Part shown: positions 10,469 through 24,269 of the stretch, one piece after another
Layout: every line of letters begins with the position of its first letter
Position numbering within the stretch: the first letter of the stretch is position 1
From: Plectrocnemia conspersa
Taxonomy: Eukaryota; Arthropoda; Insecta; Trichoptera; Polycentropodidae
DNA: 64,000 nt
Assembly (NCBI GenBank): GCA_009617715.1
Contig: VTFK01000218.1
Coordinates: 372,001-436,000, forward strand
Reading direction: 5' to 3'
Position numbers and translations under genes: made by a program
Notes under the pieces: generated by a model
Told to the model about the DNA's origin: nothing
The model's database searches: none
What the model saw: only the letters and a program-made list of their open reading frames with translations

Positions 10469-13204
10469 GTGAGTTTTTCTTTTATAATACATAAACATTA
10501 TCATTGCTTCCGATTTAATGCACATTACGTTAGATTTGATTGAACTAGAGTACGTTTTATACGTGAACATGTAATATATACTTAGTATGTATGAAGATTT
10601 AGGTTAGTGTCGATCAAACTGTATAAATGCTAATAAAACGTATTTTTTTATCTATTGATATTTGGGGATACTATCTTTTATGATTGTGATTGTGCTTGGT
10701 TACAACAAAATAAATTAAAACCAATTTTGCATTTTAGCAAAAAAATCACCTATTTTATAGATCGTTCCGTTCTGAGTGACGACTCGCAATATACATATGT
10801 ATAGTTTCTTGGATGTTATCTAATAGACGACATTTTACAATGATTATACATTTGTGATTGCATACCTGGAATAATCGATAATCAAAATATCTAAGAGTGG
10901 CTTATTTTTAATTCCGATGTGGCAACATATGTATGTATACGTCATGGTTTTTAATCAATTTTTGTTCTGTGCTATCAATCTCTTTAAGAATAGCCAAATT
11001 CAAGATATTCAGTTACATCAAACTTATGTGGTATGTTATTTATAAAAAGATAATACTTCCTGACAGTGACTTCAACGTGAGAAGATTCACTCTTTGTTTA
11101 TATATACTAATTCCACGTTGTAGAAATAATTCGTCCAGAATACTACTATTTTTTTTTGGGTTTCCGAGCATGTTCTAGTTTTTTCGTTCCTAATCATTAT
11201 TATAATCTCTCTTTATTTTCATTTCTAGTTGCAGATAATGATTTAATTAAATTTTTATTATTTTAAATTGATTCTGAGAATTAACGAATAAGAATAAAAA
11301 AAGAAAAACACAATATATTATATTTATTTACTATGAACGACTTGTACCAATCATAGTTCGTTTCTCACTAAAACCTTATAGATTAATAAAAAAATACTAA
11401 AATAGTTAAAATCAGAATGTGTATTATTAAACACAATACAACAAACAGTCTTTCTAACTCTTTAAAATAGAAAAACAATGTGTTTTTGATTTTAATTTAT
11501 TAAAAAAAGGGTATTATACGTATTATAATAACATGCTATATTATTGCTATTTGTTAAAAAATTATTCAGTAGGGAAAAAGTTTTATTAAATTAAAATAAT
11601 AACTGGATCTATACGATTATATTAGTGGACGGTCTAGCGTTTAAAGCTTTTACGGCTATCTTTGTTTGCTTTTGTGTAATTGAAATATGTTAAGAATGGG
11701 TACTTGTTAAGCTGAATTTCACGTATTGACAAAATGTCATTTGTTGATGTAGTTATGAAGATAATCATTATCTCCTAGTTCTGTGTTATCTTAGTAAATA
11801 TTTTTTTCGGCTACATTAGAGTGACTTGTTCATTGTCTGTTTCCGAGCTTTGGGCATTACGTGCTGACATAATTCTTTAGCATTTGTATGCAGTGCATTC
11901 TATATTTAAAATAACATGTACATATATATTTTTATATATATGTAATAAATGTTGTAGCTGTTATTTCATTTATCAGTAATTGAAAATATGAATAAAGTAT
12001 GATTAATATTTTTAGTAGAACTGTATTAGATTAGTGATATTAAAGACTGCTAATTTGACAAAAATTATATATTGTGATAATATATAATTAAGTATACTTT
12101 GTCTAATAATAGAGTTGATATAAATAAATTTATGAGCTACATATATCATTTTATGTCACAATACATGTAATGGAAAAATCGTATTTCCTGCCGTAATAAT
12201 TTTGGTTAATCCACAGTATTTACGGAAAATTATTGATACGTAATATGGTGATTTATTCGCGTTGTTAAGTATAATACATACAACATGTGAGTTTTTGGGT
12301 TACTTTACCATAATCCACTTATTGTTCACGTAGCGATATAAAAGTACCCCGACAGATAATTGTAAAACAGTGTTTAATTAACTTTCTTACATTTTCCACA
12401 TACCCTGTGTGAATGTGTTCGCAGTGTTGACAAGACTAGCGCAGAGGAAAAAAAATTCTAAAGCATTTTCCCTCTCATATTTCACTTGCACGTTTTTTGG
12501 CCTACATACGAAGAAATACCGACCGTACACCAACCACCCCCTCGTTTCGCCCACGCAGAGTCGCCCTCAAAAGCCTTTGCGCCCGCCATCTTCTCGTAAC
12601 CTCATTTTCTCCCTTAGGTTTTGTTCTTCCTTCCGAGCGGCATTTTTCAAGTTTCGCAACATGCGCCATTCCAAATCGTGCACATTAGTTCACTTTTTTC
12701 TCAAATTTCCACCCCCTCAGCTCACCATCTTAGGTATCATGCCTTTCTCTGTTTTTTCCCCGATAATCGCAATGCGAAATGCTGTATACATAACTAAATA
12801 ATAAAAATTTATATGTATGTAAAATATATTTATAAAAAAGTGTTAAAGTACATCTTTATAATAAAAAACGTACATGTCTTAAAATTTACAAACTGAAGTT
12901 GTTGAAGTCAATCACTATTTATCTTACTTGATATAACAGTATTTTTTTCTCATACATAAATGAAAAATGCCCTAAAGGAAAACGGTTTTAGATATTGGAA
13001 TAAGAAAAATAAAAGTACCGTATTAAGAGCAGTTTCTTCGAATGCCTTTTCCTTTGTAAACATATTGAAACACTGTAATAAGTTTATAAAAGTAAATGGA
13101 GGTCAATTTAAATAAACATATCTTAAATTTGTAGTCAATATTGAAATTTCTCACATAAAATAACAACGTGAAAAATTAATTAAAAAATCAGATCGCTAAA
13201 GTTA

Positions 13205-13400
13205 AAGCCAGCAGGATAGATCAGTGGTTTAAGTCGGCGACTAATACCTGAAAGACCTGGGTTTAAATCCCATATGTTTGTGTTTTTCAATTGCAATTGT
13301 GTCTGAAATATTAAAATTATAAATTGTTACATTACTTTAATTCCGGTGGATTATCACACATTGTGATGTATGTATTGTAATGGTGATGGTGATGCAAATT
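13205..13400 (+). mobile_element. tRNA-derived SINE
   Basis: The head resembles a tRNA with internal Pol III promoter boxes: an A-box-like aggatagatcagtgg (13213-13227) and a B-box-like gggtttaaatcc (13259-13270), about 35 bases apart. A non-tRNA body follows, with a short ggtgat-repeat tail near 13380-13396. A second copy in reverse orientation occurs near 53790-53880, sharing gcaggata, the aagacctgg stretch and the B box. The head does not fold as a full functional tRNA. Confidence 0.7.
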
Positions 13401-13659
13401 GCGAATTGATACTGCTTTAAACGAAAATTCTGGTAAAATTTGCCACTAGTCTGTTAGTTGTTGTGTTGTAATATAGAAAATATAATAACTCAATTGGGTA
13501 GCGTTTTTTTATAAAATAAACGTGCAGTAAGTGCAGTTTAAAGCCATTCGTAATAGGTAGCTAGATAAAACCTAAGAAAATATGATTTAAAAATCCCGAA
13601 TACCCCAAATAGTATGTTAGTGTTTTTTATATATGGCAAAGTTATTTGATTATAAATTA

Positions 13660-13834
13660 TTATTATTGAGCACCAATTTTGAGTCACGTACAATTTGCGT
13701 AATTATTATATCTAAGTTCTCGTAGTACTGTATGCGTTTGAATTATCTAGTCGTGTCTGAAGATTGGGTTATACTTTGATTTTAGACGTGGTAGATGGAA
13801 CTAGACGTGGTAGATGCGAAGAGAGAAGCGGTTG
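13660..13834 (+). repeat. Dispersed repeat, copy 1
   Basis: This aligns with about 57000-57133. Shared landmarks are ttga-tca-gtaca-tt-gtaattatta near the start and gaagaggaagcgg-type sequence at the end. It also holds a direct repeat of tagacgtggtagatg. The family is unknown. It lies directly downstream of the SINE and could be part of the same composite insertion. Confidence 0.45.
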
Positions 13835-16800
13835 CTTTCTCAGTCTTTGTTGATGGTCAGTGAAGTTCTATTTAGTGTGAGTTCGTATGAACTTTCTCGT
13901 GTTGCATTATTTTAGTCAGAAATAAAATTTCAAATATTCGCTTTGTATGCGCTTATATACGCTTGGTCTGACTGGAGGAGGTTTCACTCTCAGCGTTTCA
14001 AGTGTGGAATTGGTTAATTTTTTGTCTGCTCTCTTACTATAATATTTGCTTTGCATGTCCGTTGGAATTTAAAAAGATGCACATTTTCAACTCCACATTT
14101 TACTACCTGCTTTTGTAAATGAAATACAATAGCAAATAAATTTGTGACCATTATAGCTGCTTTGAAAAAATCTGCAGATCTCTAATAGTCACTTATAAAA
14201 TTCACTTGTTGGCATTACAATGTGCCAGCAGGTCATAAAGACTATAGACCTTTTTATTTTATTTATTATATTTATGTAAACTTACGCTTAATCCTATTTT
14301 ATATAAATAACACTCATGTACAACAAATGATAGACCGTGCAGATTTCCCTTTCATTCGTATACATGCATTCACGCTTTTCCTATGATATTGCCACTTTAA
14401 GCATATCCTAAACTAATCATTACATCCCTTCAATGTTGATTGTGTATAACGCTCGGGAAATCTCTTCGGTTACGTAATGTCTGAAACATTTTCGTTTAAA
14501 GTCGACTTTCGCGCGAGCGAGCTTCACTATTGTAGCGCGCCATGTGGACTTTAATTCGATTTGAAAAGCACTCAAAGTTTCCATCCAGCCTCATCTTTAA
14601 CTTTCACTCCCCTATAACGTTAAAGTTTCGTCGTCGGATTATATTTTATGTACACGTCCGCGCCAAAAGGGGATAGGAGGATTTCCTCGTGACCGCGATA
14701 AGCGATTCGGCCGTTTGCCTGATTCAGGATTTGCGTCATAAGTTAAGTATCGACCTGGAAATGACTAATACCAGTCAATACTAACCAAAAGCCTACTTAC
14801 CTACCGACATAGCTTAATCCGCTTTGATTTGATAGGATGGTTTAATAAAGCCGTATTAAAAATAGTTTGCTGTATACTATATTATGTACATATCCTTTAA
14901 CACTGTACACAAAATAAGTATTTATTATACATATTTATAAGTATTTAAGAAGTATAAAATAAATTTGCTAAGAATCAATAATAAGATTCAGAGCATTGTT
15001 GTGGAAACACATTCTTGCCTTGAAATGTGCCAAAAGGATCATTACCCCAACATATATGTTAGATCTAAATTCCAAAGTATTATATTAATCAAGGGATACC
15101 TTGAGGGTTAATTTAGTGATCCACTTTAATTTATAGAACTTGTGAGTGCAAATAGATATCTTCTTCTTCGTCCAGATTTTATCAATTAACTCAAACTAAT
15201 ATTAACTTTCACATTGATTGATTGCGAATTATTATTATAATTTTTCATTAGATATAATATGTAATATTATTCTTGTTCCTTTTGTATTTTCTTTCATTTC
15301 CTTAACTAGTGGTAGCTAAATTTGACCTACAATTGCAAAGGTAAAAAATCAAGCAAATGAAAGCGGCCAACTCGATTAGTATGCTGAAAAGTTTTCTGGT
15401 ATAAATTAGAAGGGGTAACTTTATGTTTTTAACATCGATAATAAATTAAAACTTACTTTGAATAATATTAAATATACGTATAGTATTTTTTGAATATATT
15501 TTCACTGACATGACTTAACTAGCATAAAGGTAATATGGTACGAAGTTTTACTTATGGTGAAGGAAATTTCCTTTAAAGTATCAACGACATACAAAGGTAG
15601 CAGATGAAACTCTTTATGCGTCCCTAGGGTGAACCAGCGTCGAGATTACGTCCTTTCTTATCCTAGTGTCCTCGTGGTTCCAATTTATCCGTAGAGTGTC
15701 TCTTTTATTTTTAATAAGCTCTCTCTGGGTTCTTGCATTGACCCTTTTTTAGCGACTGACGTTTTGACTCCTATATATAAGCGGAGCAGCTTCAATTGGA
15801 CTAAGGTGCATAGGGATTTAATACGTTTTTATTTAATAAATAACTACTGTCGCTCGTTTTGAACGTGGCGATTCAGTGTTTTATTACGGGTGAAATGGCT
15901 AAAAGAATCTCAGAAAGGATCGGATACAATAAATTTAATCAGGTGAAAAATGAGTTTGTCGTTCCGGCGTTGCATCGAAAAGGAGAGAGCGGCGTTACAA
16001 AAGAGCGCCATTGTTTCGTTTCGCTTGTATGTAAAATTTATTGGCATGTTTACTTTTTCGAAATGTAATATTGCTACACGCGAAAGGGAAACGCGAGCGC
16101 TTTAGCACATATGCTCGGACCGAGGGGTGAGTTTTTAATAACTCCGCTAGGGGTGGTAAAACAATGAACGGATGCTAGAATAAAATTTTGGAAAATATCT
16201 CTTTAAATAAAATATGAAATCGGGTTTTGATAGGCCCTTGCAAATAATATAATAAGCTTATATTGATCAGAGAATAAAAAAATACTGGTATGCAAATAAA
16301 TTCAATATAACAGATAATTTCACAAATTCGCTTTTGAAAATTTTGCATACTGAATTCATTTAAAGTTTTGTTTTTGATTAAGGGTTATATTCAGGGCTAT
16401 AGGGTCGCTGAAAAATATTTAAAAATATATATTAAATAGGGTCGCTAAAAAAAATGTTATATTTAAAATTATCTTAAGTAATAAAATCAAAATAATATGT
16501 AAAAAATGGTTAAAGATGCTAAATATTTTTTGTAAAAATTTATTACATCTACATACGTGTTATGCGTATAGATGTATGTTTAAAATAAATTTATCTGAAT
16601 ATCTAATAATAATAAGGTTACTTCTTTCTTAATCGTATCTGTCATATGTCTTTTTTTATGGGTCTATTTATATTCAGTAAATCTTAATGTATTAAAAAAA
16701 TATTCCCAAATGGATCATTAATTTTAAATGTGTTTTAAAATAGTTTTAGCATAATTTTTTCCAAGAATATGTTTTGCTTGGAAGCAAAAAATATGTGGCT

Positions 16801-19800
16801 TTAATGATTTTGAGAGTAGATTTATAAATTTCAGAAGATAACAACTGCTTTTCCCTATATTTGCTAATCTGTTTTTAATTAAAATCGATACATTTATTAG
16901 ACTTACACAAATTTATCACTGCATAATGAAAAATAGCACGCACTCAAAGAATATGCCCTGTTTGTGATGTCTATTTGATAATGCGTTTATTTTTTACCGT
17001 AAAAAACATACATATGTTAAATTAAAATAATAAAATCCAAAACATCTTTAAAATACTCTTTGGGTTGCTTCTTCGACTATTAAACTAGTTATTTTATTCG
17101 TATCGAAAAAAAATTTTTTGTTGAGCAATAGGGTCCAGAAGATCCATAAGTTTGACTCTGTTGCATAAAAAATACAATTGTTATTATTTTTCCAGATAAA
17201 GTTATTAACATAGAAAAGAAAATTTATTTGTATTTACTTTTTCATTAGATAATGCCACACGATCTCCTTTTACTATGCGGCTTATGTATCATTCAATTAT
17301 AATTCATAACAGTAATGACAACTCTGTTTAAAATAATAATTAGCAGTTATGCTATCTACAGCTTTTTAATATTTTTCATACATAATAGCTCTTTTTCTTT
17401 GGGATGACTATCACATTTTTTCTGTATTCATTTATAAATATAAGGAAAATATTACATCAATCTTTTTTTGAGCTAAGTAAAAAAATATTGAGTGACAATA
17501 TAATATAAGGGGTGCGACGCTTTCACGACAACAGTCAATATACAACTAACATGTAATTCGCTTACTCCGAATGAATGTTTAGTTTTTTTATATAAAAATC
17601 TAAAAACATTATTTTCAACTTGTGCTTAGTTAAAATAATGCGCTGATTTGTCATTATTTTTATACTCTGTGTTTTGAAATCACAGTCAGTAAGCAGAATT
17701 TTATCGGTCCACTTTTTCTGAATAATTTGCTGGTCATTTATTTTCAATTTTTTTATTGTTTTACTGATATTCAGGTACATATCTATGTATTTTTATTTTA
17801 GTTTGTATGAAGTTCAACCCATTTAAAACTCAAAATATTATATGATTGATATATTGAAGTATTGCTTAAAAAAACAGTTGTTAGATTGCTTGAAATAATA
17901 TTTAATTTTATGTATAGTTTTGATAAAATAAAATAATAATTTGATAAAAGATTGATGATGATGATAATAGTGATTATATATCTATACGAATCTTGATTTA
18001 CAAGGAAAAATATTGGAATATACAATATTTGTAGCATAACTATTACATTGTAAATAATATCGATCATTATTTATTTTAGTTATTTTGTTATGCAGCAATT
18101 TCTGCGCGTGCCACGTTATTTTTTTTATTTTTCCAATGAAAACTTTCAATGATAACTTGGTAGGACATATCCATTTAGATTGGTTTTCCCCGCTGCTTCT
18201 GCCCTGCTTTATGAGTTCGATTCCAGTTTTATAATAACCGGCGTGAAAATGAGATTTTCGTTTCGTTCCCCTCGCCGAAAAGGTCGTAAAGGCTCGCGTT
18301 ACACAGATTTTCTTCGTTAAAAACACACAAACGATATTTAGAACGTAATCCTCTAGTGCTTCCTGTACCGTCTCGTGTTCGAATTAAAATTGTTTAATTT
18401 AATACGTGTTAATTTACGTTTATTCGTGCTTTTCGTACTCCAGAAACTTTCTGAGTATAAGCAAATAATTCAAGGCATAATCGAATTTATTTTAACTCAA
18501 ATAAACTGGAATTATATTTGTGTTTTAAAAATGATTTTTTTTGTTTCTAAAAGTCTAGCGCGATATAATGAATAGTATTATTTTTAACGAACAACGCGAT
18601 AAAGTTCGAAAGAAACTCTTTAACTTTGTTGATGAATAGTTTCTTCAGAAACTTTTATCTCAATCGTTGATATTTATCATTGTGAACATTTTTAGCTCGT
18701 CAAATTTAAAGCTGTTCGTAAATCTTGCGTAAGCAAGCAAATAAAATCTGGACGAAGTATTTTTTTTGTAAATAAATTAGATTTTTACAATCTTAAATTC
18801 TTAAATTAAAACGTGACTTTTAAAATACATAATAATCCAAGCAAACTTATAATGTAAAATGTACGAATACTATTACAATAATAATTTTTCTACCTGTATG
18901 TATGAATTATAATTTATTATGCTTTGAGCTTTAATGGAATTTCAAGTTCCATTAAGTAATACGTTAATTTATTTTTAAAATAGTACTTTTTCTCTTAATA
19001 AGTATATAAAAAAAAAATGGCCGGTTAGTAATACTTAAAACATTATTGCTTCCTGATGTTTATTTTTCAAAAAATTTCGATTTTATCGAGAATTCTCTAG
19101 AAATTTTGAGCAAAAAAAAGTATCTGTAATGTTTAGAATATGATTATAATATAATTATTGTAGATATCTTTATATTATTAATGAACATCGTTAAAGAGAG
19201 CAAACTTCAATAGAATATATATTTGTTATATTGGACGCAAACAACCGAAGGATCAAAATAATCGATCTACTTCGATTTATAATAGGGTGTCGAGTTACGA
19301 AGGAATTTTAGGCTCCCGTACATACAATTTTCAATAACGGCTTTTGCAACATTTTTCATGCTTTTTTTCATACGAACAAGATAGAGATAAAAAATAAGTT
19401 CGCCGACAAGCAAATTTTATAGCTTAACGCTGCAAAAGCATCCATACATTTTTACAATCTGCCAATTCCCACGCGGAGTGGTTTCTTCTTATTTTATTAT
19501 TAATGTAGCTTAAGACCGATTAGAGTTGTTTAGAAAATCGTACACTTCTTAGAAAGTATGCATATATTCAAATAAATGGCACGGACCCACCCTTTTTTAT
19601 GCAATGGTATAAAATATACAGCAGTTGTTAAAATATATATACAAATCTAATTTTTAACAAGAAAGGGAAAAATCAGCAAATTTTCCGAAAATTAAGAATT
19701 AAGAATCACTGCCATTTCTGATGTCAGGGTTGACAAGGTTTATTCAAAGCAGCGCTTTGATTTAAATTTGTGTTTAAAATTATCATGTCAATTAATAATT

Positions 19801-21373
19801 AAAATTCTTCATCTAAAACCGTTTTTTTATGAAACGGTAATAAAAAAATAAAATATTTTTTTAAATGTTAAATTAAAAGGTATAAACAAAGTCAAACTAA
19901 AGTATTTAAGACACATCTTGACTTTCTAATTATCTCTCTAATATGGTATATTTTTGTAGTTATAAACATAAACCTATATGCTTTTTAATTAGTTATATTA
20001 TTATATATTACACATATAACAATTAGGCATTCCAGCCACGTATTTTGCGGTTAACATTTATCTTCCAAGTTTATGATGTCACCATGTTAAATTTTAGCCA
20101 TTACGTGTCGCTTTCGGCTCCCCCAGGGCTTCTCGCCAGACACCGATCGCCACTCCCTCGCCATTTCTGCTTTTCCAACATCGGAAAAGTTTCCGTGTTA
20201 CGGATGAAAATCCCACCGAGGAGGTCGAGTCGACCTTTGGTTCGGGCGACCGAAATCAGGACAGTAAGACACAACTCGGCCACCGGTTAAATCCTGACGC
20301 ATCGGTTAAATCCGAAACCTCCTTTTGTCAACGTTCGAAATTAAAACGATTGTCTTCGTTGTTCGAGTTTCCGCTGTAGTAGGGGGATTATCAGACGTAT
20401 AAAAGGAAAATGAATTCTATCTTGTACGTGGCTTTGATGGGATTACTTTCCGCGGTGGGAAGACAAAGAGGCGTCTTATCGCTCGGCGCGCAATTTGCAA
20501 AGTGTATACGATTCTGATACTATTGTAAGCCGATTATGCTCGATTACTAGATATTCGTGTTTGCGGCTGTGAGTAATTCGAAATTCGCTAAATAAATATG
20601 GTATAAAGATTGGTAAATAATACGCTATGATTTATTTAAACAACATTTAATCTCTAGCATACATGTGTTAGATTTGGGACAAAAGTTCACTAAATTGTGT
20701 CGATAAATGTGCAAGTAGTCCATCTCTATTAAAAGTACAACTCTACATTTTTAACAATATGTACATAAAAAAATTGTAAATGACCCCCATTGAGGCAAAT
20801 GCTAGATCTTTTAATGTCGTACAGCATATTTAGCCCTATCGCGTGTATTTCACTGTGAATATTGGTTGTGTCTTATTGACAAAAAACAACGGTCATTATC
20901 ATTTATTTTTGTATTGAAAGCAATGTTTGGGTCACCAATGCGAAGCCCATCATACGTTTTTTTTAACAAAACTAGAGGGAGATAATTATCTATATAAGCT
21001 TTAAAAATCAGTAAGCAGTAAAAATTGTTAAAAGATTTTATTATTGTTATTAATATAATTTGAAGTGCAAAAATTTCGATTGAAAGTAATGCATTTATTC
21101 CAGTTGTTCGAATTTTGCGCGAAAAAAAAGCCACCGTGTTACGTCATCTGCGACCGTATAGGGCTGTCGCAATCTAATTAGGGAAAATGTTATTTTTTAC
21201 TAATTTATTAGTGACTATAAAGTTTATTTTAAACATTTCAGCAAAGCCTATCTGATCCTTCATATTGTTGCAAACTTGCGCCTATAAAACAAATAAAAGT
21301 CACAATTCTATTAAAAAACCCATAGAGAATAAAAATTAAAGAGAGCCATAATATTCTATAAAAAAAAAAAAAG

Positions 21374-21397
21374 TATTTTGTTTTTAAAAACAAAATA
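21374..21397. repeat. 24-bp perfect palindrome
   Basis: tattttgttttt followed directly by its reverse complement. It abuts an A-run and is probably a chance low-complexity or foldback feature. Confidence 0.7.
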
Positions 21398-21424
21398 TTT
21401 ATAGTATATGATAAAATATCGGTT

Positions 21425-21500
21425 TTTGAGGACACGGCAACTGCATTAGTTCAAATCTCTATTGACCTGAAAGACTTGGGTATTGACTCTAGTGTTTTTA
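21425..21500 (+). mobile_element. Decayed SINE-like fragment
   Basis: Contains acctgaaagacttggg followed by a B-box-like tattgactc. It matches the 13205 SINE (acctgaaagacctggg plus B box) with few changes over this stretch. The A-box side is only loosely similar. Confidence 0.4.
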
Positions 21501-21789
21501 ATTTATATCGTTTCTGGGAGATCAGAATAATTTATTATTATATAATTAAAATTATGATTGATCATCACATCTCATGGATGAATGTCGTGATGATTTTTAA
21601 AAATAGAGTTGAGTCGTACATATTAGGTTTTGAAAGTTCATTAATAATCAGCTACTTCAGCTTATACTTCGAAAAACGGAAAAAAAATATTTTTCGCTAA
21701 ATACGCAGCTAATAGTAATATTCTTTTACTTTTGTATATATTATGTTATGTTGTGAAACACATTGATCTGTGTCAAACTTATCTTTGGG

Positions 21790-23000
21790 TCACCAAAAAT
21801 TATCATCGAACGAGTTCATGTGGCTTCACTCTCTTTAGTCTTCTTATTCGGTTTTCAACGTTGAGGTGACGGACAGCCTCTTAGTAGACAAGCGCTTGCA
21901 GTCTCGTTTGATGAGCTGTTGCTGTTTTTTGTCTCTATATCAAGATCACGTTGGAGATAAGCGTTTCTAATGTATCAGGGCGCGTCAACTATGCATCTAA
22001 GTACATTGTTTTGGTATCTTTGAATCACTTTTATTAGCACAGTCCCACAGCTGGATGCCATAAGTTCACACTGGCTTAAGGAATTGCTTGTTTTCGACAG
22101 ATATCAGTGAGTGTCTGCACATAAGTTGGTACATCTTTCTGAATTTAATGTTTAGCTATTCACGTTTTTTATTTACATGCTCTTTCCAGCGGAGACCCGC
22201 ATCTAATGTCATTCAGAAGTACTTCGCTTTGATATCTTTTTGTTGGTAAAATATATACGTACTGATTTAACTCATTTAGTGTTCTATTTTTAGATTTTGG
22301 AGATGGATGTGTATATTTTTTTGATTGATTAATCATTAATTCTCCTAGTTGTAAATGTTGGTATTAACTATGAAAATTAAATATAAATGTTGGTTGAAAC
22401 AGAAGGTAGAGAAATGGACCTAGTACACTTCCCTAAGGTACACAAGCGTTGTTATTTTTAATTTCTGAAGAGCTGTCTTCTTGTTTAATTCAAAAGTAGC
22501 GATATTCAAAGTATGATTTCAATATATATGCATAATTATCTGAGGTTCTTCAAAATTTGCGGCTTAGTCCATCATGTCAGACCTTGTTAACGTCATGAAA
22601 GACAACCGAACAGACTTTCTTTTCTTCTAGTGCTTGTTTTATATTTCAGGTTATTCGGCAGACTTGATCGATTGTTCAATGGTTTTGTCTGAATCTAAAT
22701 TGATTGTTATGTATTCATTTTCTTTCTTCTATTATGGGTGCTAATCTTTTGAAAATAAGTTTTTTGAACAATTCAGAGAGCACTGGTAGCAGTGTGATGT
22801 GAGTACATTCGGCGGTTTTTCTGGTTTAGCGATCATGATTACTTCCGCGATCTTCACAGTAGTGGTACACATTTGAGTCGAAATACTGCGTTAGTCGAAC
22901 AGCTTTTCTTGGTAGCTCCTTCAAGACCTGTCTAGTGATTAAGTCATAGCCTTGAGATTTATTCTGGTTGATATTCATACTTCTTTGAGTGGAGCACTGG
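21790..23000 (-). pseudogene. Jockey-clade LINE reverse-transcriptase fossil
   Basis: Translated on the minus strand in shifting frames, the segments fall in the order of a Jockey-type polymerase: LLPVLSELFKKLIFKRL (about 22797-22742), a degenerate VVFHDVNKV-HDGLSRKF block (about 22610-22560), VP-GSVLGPFLYLLF (about 22440-22400), MTLDAGLRWKEHVNK (about 22220-22180), YGIQLWDCANKSD (22062-22020), and IVDAP-YIRNA with a stop replacing the expected Trp (about 21990-21960). The segment that should carry the catalytic Asp-Asp pair is missing or unreadable between the GSVLGP and MTLD blocks. The fossil is inactive, truncated at both ends and riddled with stops. Confidence 0.85.
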
Positions 23001-23677
23001 TGAGCGATTGATTTCTTCCCCTGCGTTGGGTGTGAAAATATCAGCTAAGTAATATGCGTCTTTGGTACATTTTTATTGCATATCCTTGAGTGGCAGTGTT
23101 TGTAGGATGGTACGTTTGGTCGATTTCATAGCTTTCCTGTCAGTATTATTATGACTTTTGAACATAAAATTCAGTTGCTTTTAAAACCATTGCCATGTAA
23201 TAAATCAGTTTTCACATACGATTTTATTATTTCTTATGAATATAAAAATATATGTCGATTCAACTCTCAAGGCAACATTGATTATTATAATAATAATACG
23301 TTATATCGGGTTGTGCCAGCCCTACGTATTTTGCTCGTGCGTGTATGAATAATTATTTACATGCGTGTATGGCGCTATTGCATACACAAGATAATTCGAG
23401 CATTGATATGTTTATTCGTGTCATATTATTTATAATACGATCAAACGAGTTTGCTTACAGATTTATTGAGAAAGTATTCAAAATCCTTTTATTAATAAAT
23501 TTAGATGTAAAATAGTTGGTAACAATATATGTAAGTAATGATTAGACTAAATATTTAAAAAAAATTAAGTGAAACCAAATGAGACATTTTTTTGAATATC
23601 ATGTTAGCTTTTCTTTTAACAATAAATTTTTGAAATGATAAATTTGTCATAAAATAAACATTGTTAAATATTAATTA

Positions 23678-23881
23678 TTCCTCCCCTTCTGCTGCGGCAA
23701 GGACAGAATGGTTCGGTATTAGGAGCACAGAACCGTGGGGGCGATCGCGTTTGCAATTGCGAGTATGTGTGCTTCGCCGCTTAAGTGTGCCGTGCCGCTT
23801 TTTTTTGATATCACTATCGTGATCTACTTACTTTTTTGCGCTCCTAATACAAAACCATTGTGACGTGCAGAAGGGGAGGAA
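23678..23881. mobile_element. 204-bp MITE with long imperfect TIRs and TA target site
   Basis: The ends ttcctccccttctgc and gcagaaggggaggaa are exact inverted repeats. A second matching block further in (atggttcggtattaggagc against the inverted atggttttgtattaggagc) extends the arms to about 50 bp. A TA dinucleotide flanks each side (23676-23677, 23882-23883), as in Tc1/mariner-type insertions. The centre holds a small palindrome around tatcactatcgtgata. No coding capacity. Confidence 0.88.
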
Positions 23882-23955
23882 TATTATTTAATTAACTTTT
23901 ATTTAATAATTTTGCATTAGAGGAATATTATTTAATTAAATTTTATTTAACACTT
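23876..23955 (+). repeat. 44-bp tandem duplication at the MITE edge
   Basis: gaggaatattatttaattaa at 23876 recurs at 23920 and is followed both times by an -ttttatttaa run. The first unit includes the right tip of the MITE, so the duplication postdates the insertion. Confidence 0.75.
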
Positions 23956-24269
23956 TTATCAGTTTTTTAATTTATTGCTTAAAAAAAATTAAATAAAAAT
24001 AAGCAATAAAATAAAGATACTTGTACAATAAAACTTAACGACAATTTTAGGTCATTATATATATCAAAATTTATATAAATACATATTTATCAACTCGTAT
24101 CAGATTGTATTATACAAACAATAAACATTATTATTGATAGAATAATCATGTATGCATATGCCGTATAATTTTACTATAAATTGCTTTTCAATAATTCTCT
24201 TCTGCTGGTCATTTACAAACACGGGATACTAACTTATATTTATTTGTATTTATTCCTTATATTTATTTC

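Noticed and set aside
12409..12801. 130-codon open frame, + strand
   Set aside because: It lies in a C/T-rich GC-elevated block. The peptide has no recognisable domain, it overlaps another open frame, and it has no splice sites in phase with the gene.
15771..16068. TATA-like ctatatataag followed by a 69-codon open frame
   Set aside because: The frame has no domain and starts at a non-ATG codon upstream of its first ATG. A TATA-like string is common in AT-rich DNA.
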